From assembly GCA_027346205.1 (NCBI GenBank), contig DAIESR010000348.1, positions 1 through 6,969 of the forward strand: 6,969 bases of DNA. Reading direction: 5' to 3'. Shown piece after piece: positions 5,919-6,969 of the stretch. Position 1 is the stretch's first letter; every line of letters starts with the position of its first letter. The translations under genes and the position numbers were made by a program. Below the pieces are notes generated by a model that saw nothing but the letters and a program-made list of their open reading frames with translations, had not been told where the DNA came from and ran no database searches. Origin of the DNA: Beijerinckiaceae bacterium. GTDB taxonomy: Bacteria; Pseudomonadota; Alphaproteobacteria; Rhizobiales; Beijerinckiaceae.

Positions 5919-5962
5919 CCGTCAAACGATTCTATGCTGCGAATAGTCATGGTTCTTTCCTA

Positions 5963-6793
5963 ATGCTCTGGACTCCATCAGCCTATTTGCGTTGCCTCGT
6001 TCCGGTCCTCGGCATCGTGCTCGCCGCGACGACGGCCAGCGCCGAGACCGTGACGGCACGATATTCCGTGAGCCTCGTGGGGTTTCACATCGGCGAGGCG
6101 CGTGCGGAGGGACGGATAGAATCGGAGAATTACAAGATCGACCTCAATGCGAGGCTGACCGGCGTCGCCTCCTGGATCGCGCATGTCAAAATGGCGCTCG
6201 CCTCCTCCGGCCTGATCCGCCGAGGCACCATCCTACCGACCGCCTACGCAACGACCGCCGCCAATTCGCGGACCGTGCGGACCGTGCGCATGGCGCTTGC
6301 GGCCGGTACCGTGGAGGCCGTCGATATCTCCCCGCCCTTCGACGACACGGAGGGCCGCGTTCCGGTCACCGCAGCAAACAAACGCAATATTCTCGATCCG
6401 ATGAGCGCGCTCATCATGGCCGTGCCGCCCGGCAAGCCGTTGGTCGGCCCTTCGGCCTGCGACCGCACCCTGCCGATTTACGACGGCGTGGTCCGTTTCG
6501 ACCTCGCCATGCACTATGTCGGCACGCGCGACGTCTCGGTCAAAGGCTATTCCGGTCCGGTTTCGGTCTGCGCCGTCCGCTATAGAGCCGTCGCCGGCCA
6601 CAAGATCGATTCGCGGTCGACGCGATTCATGGAAGAAAATCGCGATATCGAGGCTTGGCTCGCGCCGATCGCACCGGCGCATATCGTCGTGCCCTCCCGC
6701 GTTACCCTGCGGACTTTGGCTGGCATGGCGGAGGTCCGGGCGACGGAACTCTCGATCGAAGCCGACAAGTTTACGGCGAAGCGCGGACGCTAG
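5963..6793 (+). CDS. Secreted DUF3108 domain protein
   Basis: The gene encodes 276 residues from the ATG at 5963. The signal peptide is MLWTPSAYLR, a hydrophobic core (11-24), and ASA cleavage at 25-27, before ETVTARYSVSLVGFHIGEARAEG. That beta-rich opening (YSVSLVGFHIGEA, 34-46) is typical of DUF3108 proteins, which are periplasmic or outer-membrane-associated proteins of unknown function in Proteobacteria. Other landmarks are ILDPMSALIMAV (143-154), ACDRTLPIYDGVVRFDL (165-181) and VCAVRYRAVAGHK (202-214). The two mature cysteines (166, 203) may form a disulphide. No clear Shine-Dalgarno precedes the ATG. The frame stays open back to a TTG at 5900, but that would add 21 residues in front of the signal peptide. 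A 9-base tandem duplication (6268-6285) gives RTVRTVR. The TAG stop (6791-6793) belongs to the repeat copy that follows, so the C-terminus may have been set by that insertion. Confidence 0.85.
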   Translation: MLWTPSAYLRCLVPVLGIVLAATTASAETVTARYSVSLVGFHIGEARAEGRIESENYKIDLNARLTGVASWIAHVKMALASSGLIRRGTILPTAYATTAANSRTVRTVRMALAAGTVEAVDISPPFDDTEGRVPVTAANKRNILDPMSALIMAVPPGKPLVGPSACDRTLPIYDGVVRFDLAMHYVGTRDVSVKGYSGPVSVCAVRYRAVAGHKIDSRSTRFMEENRDIEAWLAPIAPAHIVVPSRVTLRTLAGMAEVRATELSIEADKFTAKRGR

Positions 6794-6876
6794 AGCATGT
6801 CCCGGAAAAGTTGATAGACTTTTCCATTATTTTAGACATCGGATATATCCGATGTCTCATTGATGAGGACATGCTC
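6793..6876 (+). repeat. Dispersed palindromic repeat, copy D (84 bases, elaborated, with nested palindrome)
   Basis: GAGCATGTCC (6793-6802) and GGACATGCTC (6867-6876) are perfect 10-base terminal inverted repeats. Inside are two hairpins: GGAAAAGT/ACTTTTCC around a 6-base loop (6804-6825), which is the family core shared with copies A, B and C, and a 24-base perfect palindrome at 6834-6857 not present in the other copies. The element begins inside the TAG stop codon of the DUF3108 gene and ends 12 bases before the end of a probable convergent gene. It may therefore also act as a two-way transcription end. Confidence 0.85.
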
Positions 6877-6888
6877 GCAGCACAATGA

Positions 6889-6969
6889 TCAGTCATCGAA
6901 GCGTAGCCCGCCAGCCCGAACAGCGCTTGTAAGAGACGCGCTTTCCCGCCAATCTGCCTCGGAAAGCGC
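6889..6969 (-). CDS. C-terminal end of an unidentified minus-strand gene (partial)
   Basis: Reading leftward from the right edge, one frame stays open for 26 codons and ends in TGA (complement of 6889-6891). It reads ALSEADWRESASLTSAVRAG, continuing GLRFDD and stop. The mix of acidic and hydrophobic residues and the LRFDD end look like a real protein C-terminus, and the stop falls neatly just beyond repeat copy D, making it convergent with the DUF3108 gene. A second frame is also open here (through the repeat), so the reading is not certain. The product cannot be named from so short a piece. Confidence 0.4.
   Translation of the reverse strand, partial: ALSEADWRESASLTSAVRAGGLRFDD

Noticed and set aside
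1..6969. CRISPR array, tRNA, rRNA, insertion sequence or phage gene
   Set aside because: No regularly spaced direct repeats, no cloverleaf or rRNA signature, and no transposase, integrase or phage motif were seen in any frame.

Overview
The window looks like a stretch of chromosome from an alphaproteobacterium of the order Hyphomicrobiales (Rhizobiales), perhaps near the Beijerinckiaceae. The grounds are GC-rich coding DNA, an IalB-family secreted protein, a DUF3108 protein, an alphaproteobacterial style of HspQ, and short palindromic repeats of the GAGCATG...CATGCTC kind found between genes in this order. The family-level placement is a guess from sequence character only.

Layout from left to right. 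The minus-strand N-terminal part of an NAD(P)HX epimerase (nnrE/yjeF type) runs off the left edge. A gene-poor stretch of about 550 bases follows, ending in one copy of the repeat family. Next come hspQ (+) and a convergent ialB-like gene (-), separated by a strong GC hairpin. After a second gene-poor stretch (about 475 bases, two more repeat copies) there is a tight two-gene unit on the + strand: a large periplasmic family 5 (YejA-like) solute-binding protein and, overlapping it by 4 bases, a shortened protein related to acyl/aryl adenylate-forming enzymes. A DUF3108 secreted protein (+) follows. Its stop codon is part of a fourth, elaborated repeat copy. The last bases probably hold the C-terminal end of a convergent minus-strand gene.

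The most unusual part is the solute-binding protein/adenylation-like pair at 2781-5824. The binding protein has no ABC permease or ATPase gene beside it in the window. Its partner keeps the general fold order of the AMP-binding superfamily, but the glycine-rich nucleotide loop has changed beyond recognition and the whole C-terminal lid domain is missing. It is therefore probably not a working ligase. The pairing suggests a periplasmic ligand coupled to a cytoplasmic binding or regulatory protein; this is inference. The second unusual element is the dispersed repeat family. It has four copies in under 7 kb, all at gene borders, and one copy carries a nested 24-base perfect palindrome and supplies a stop codon.
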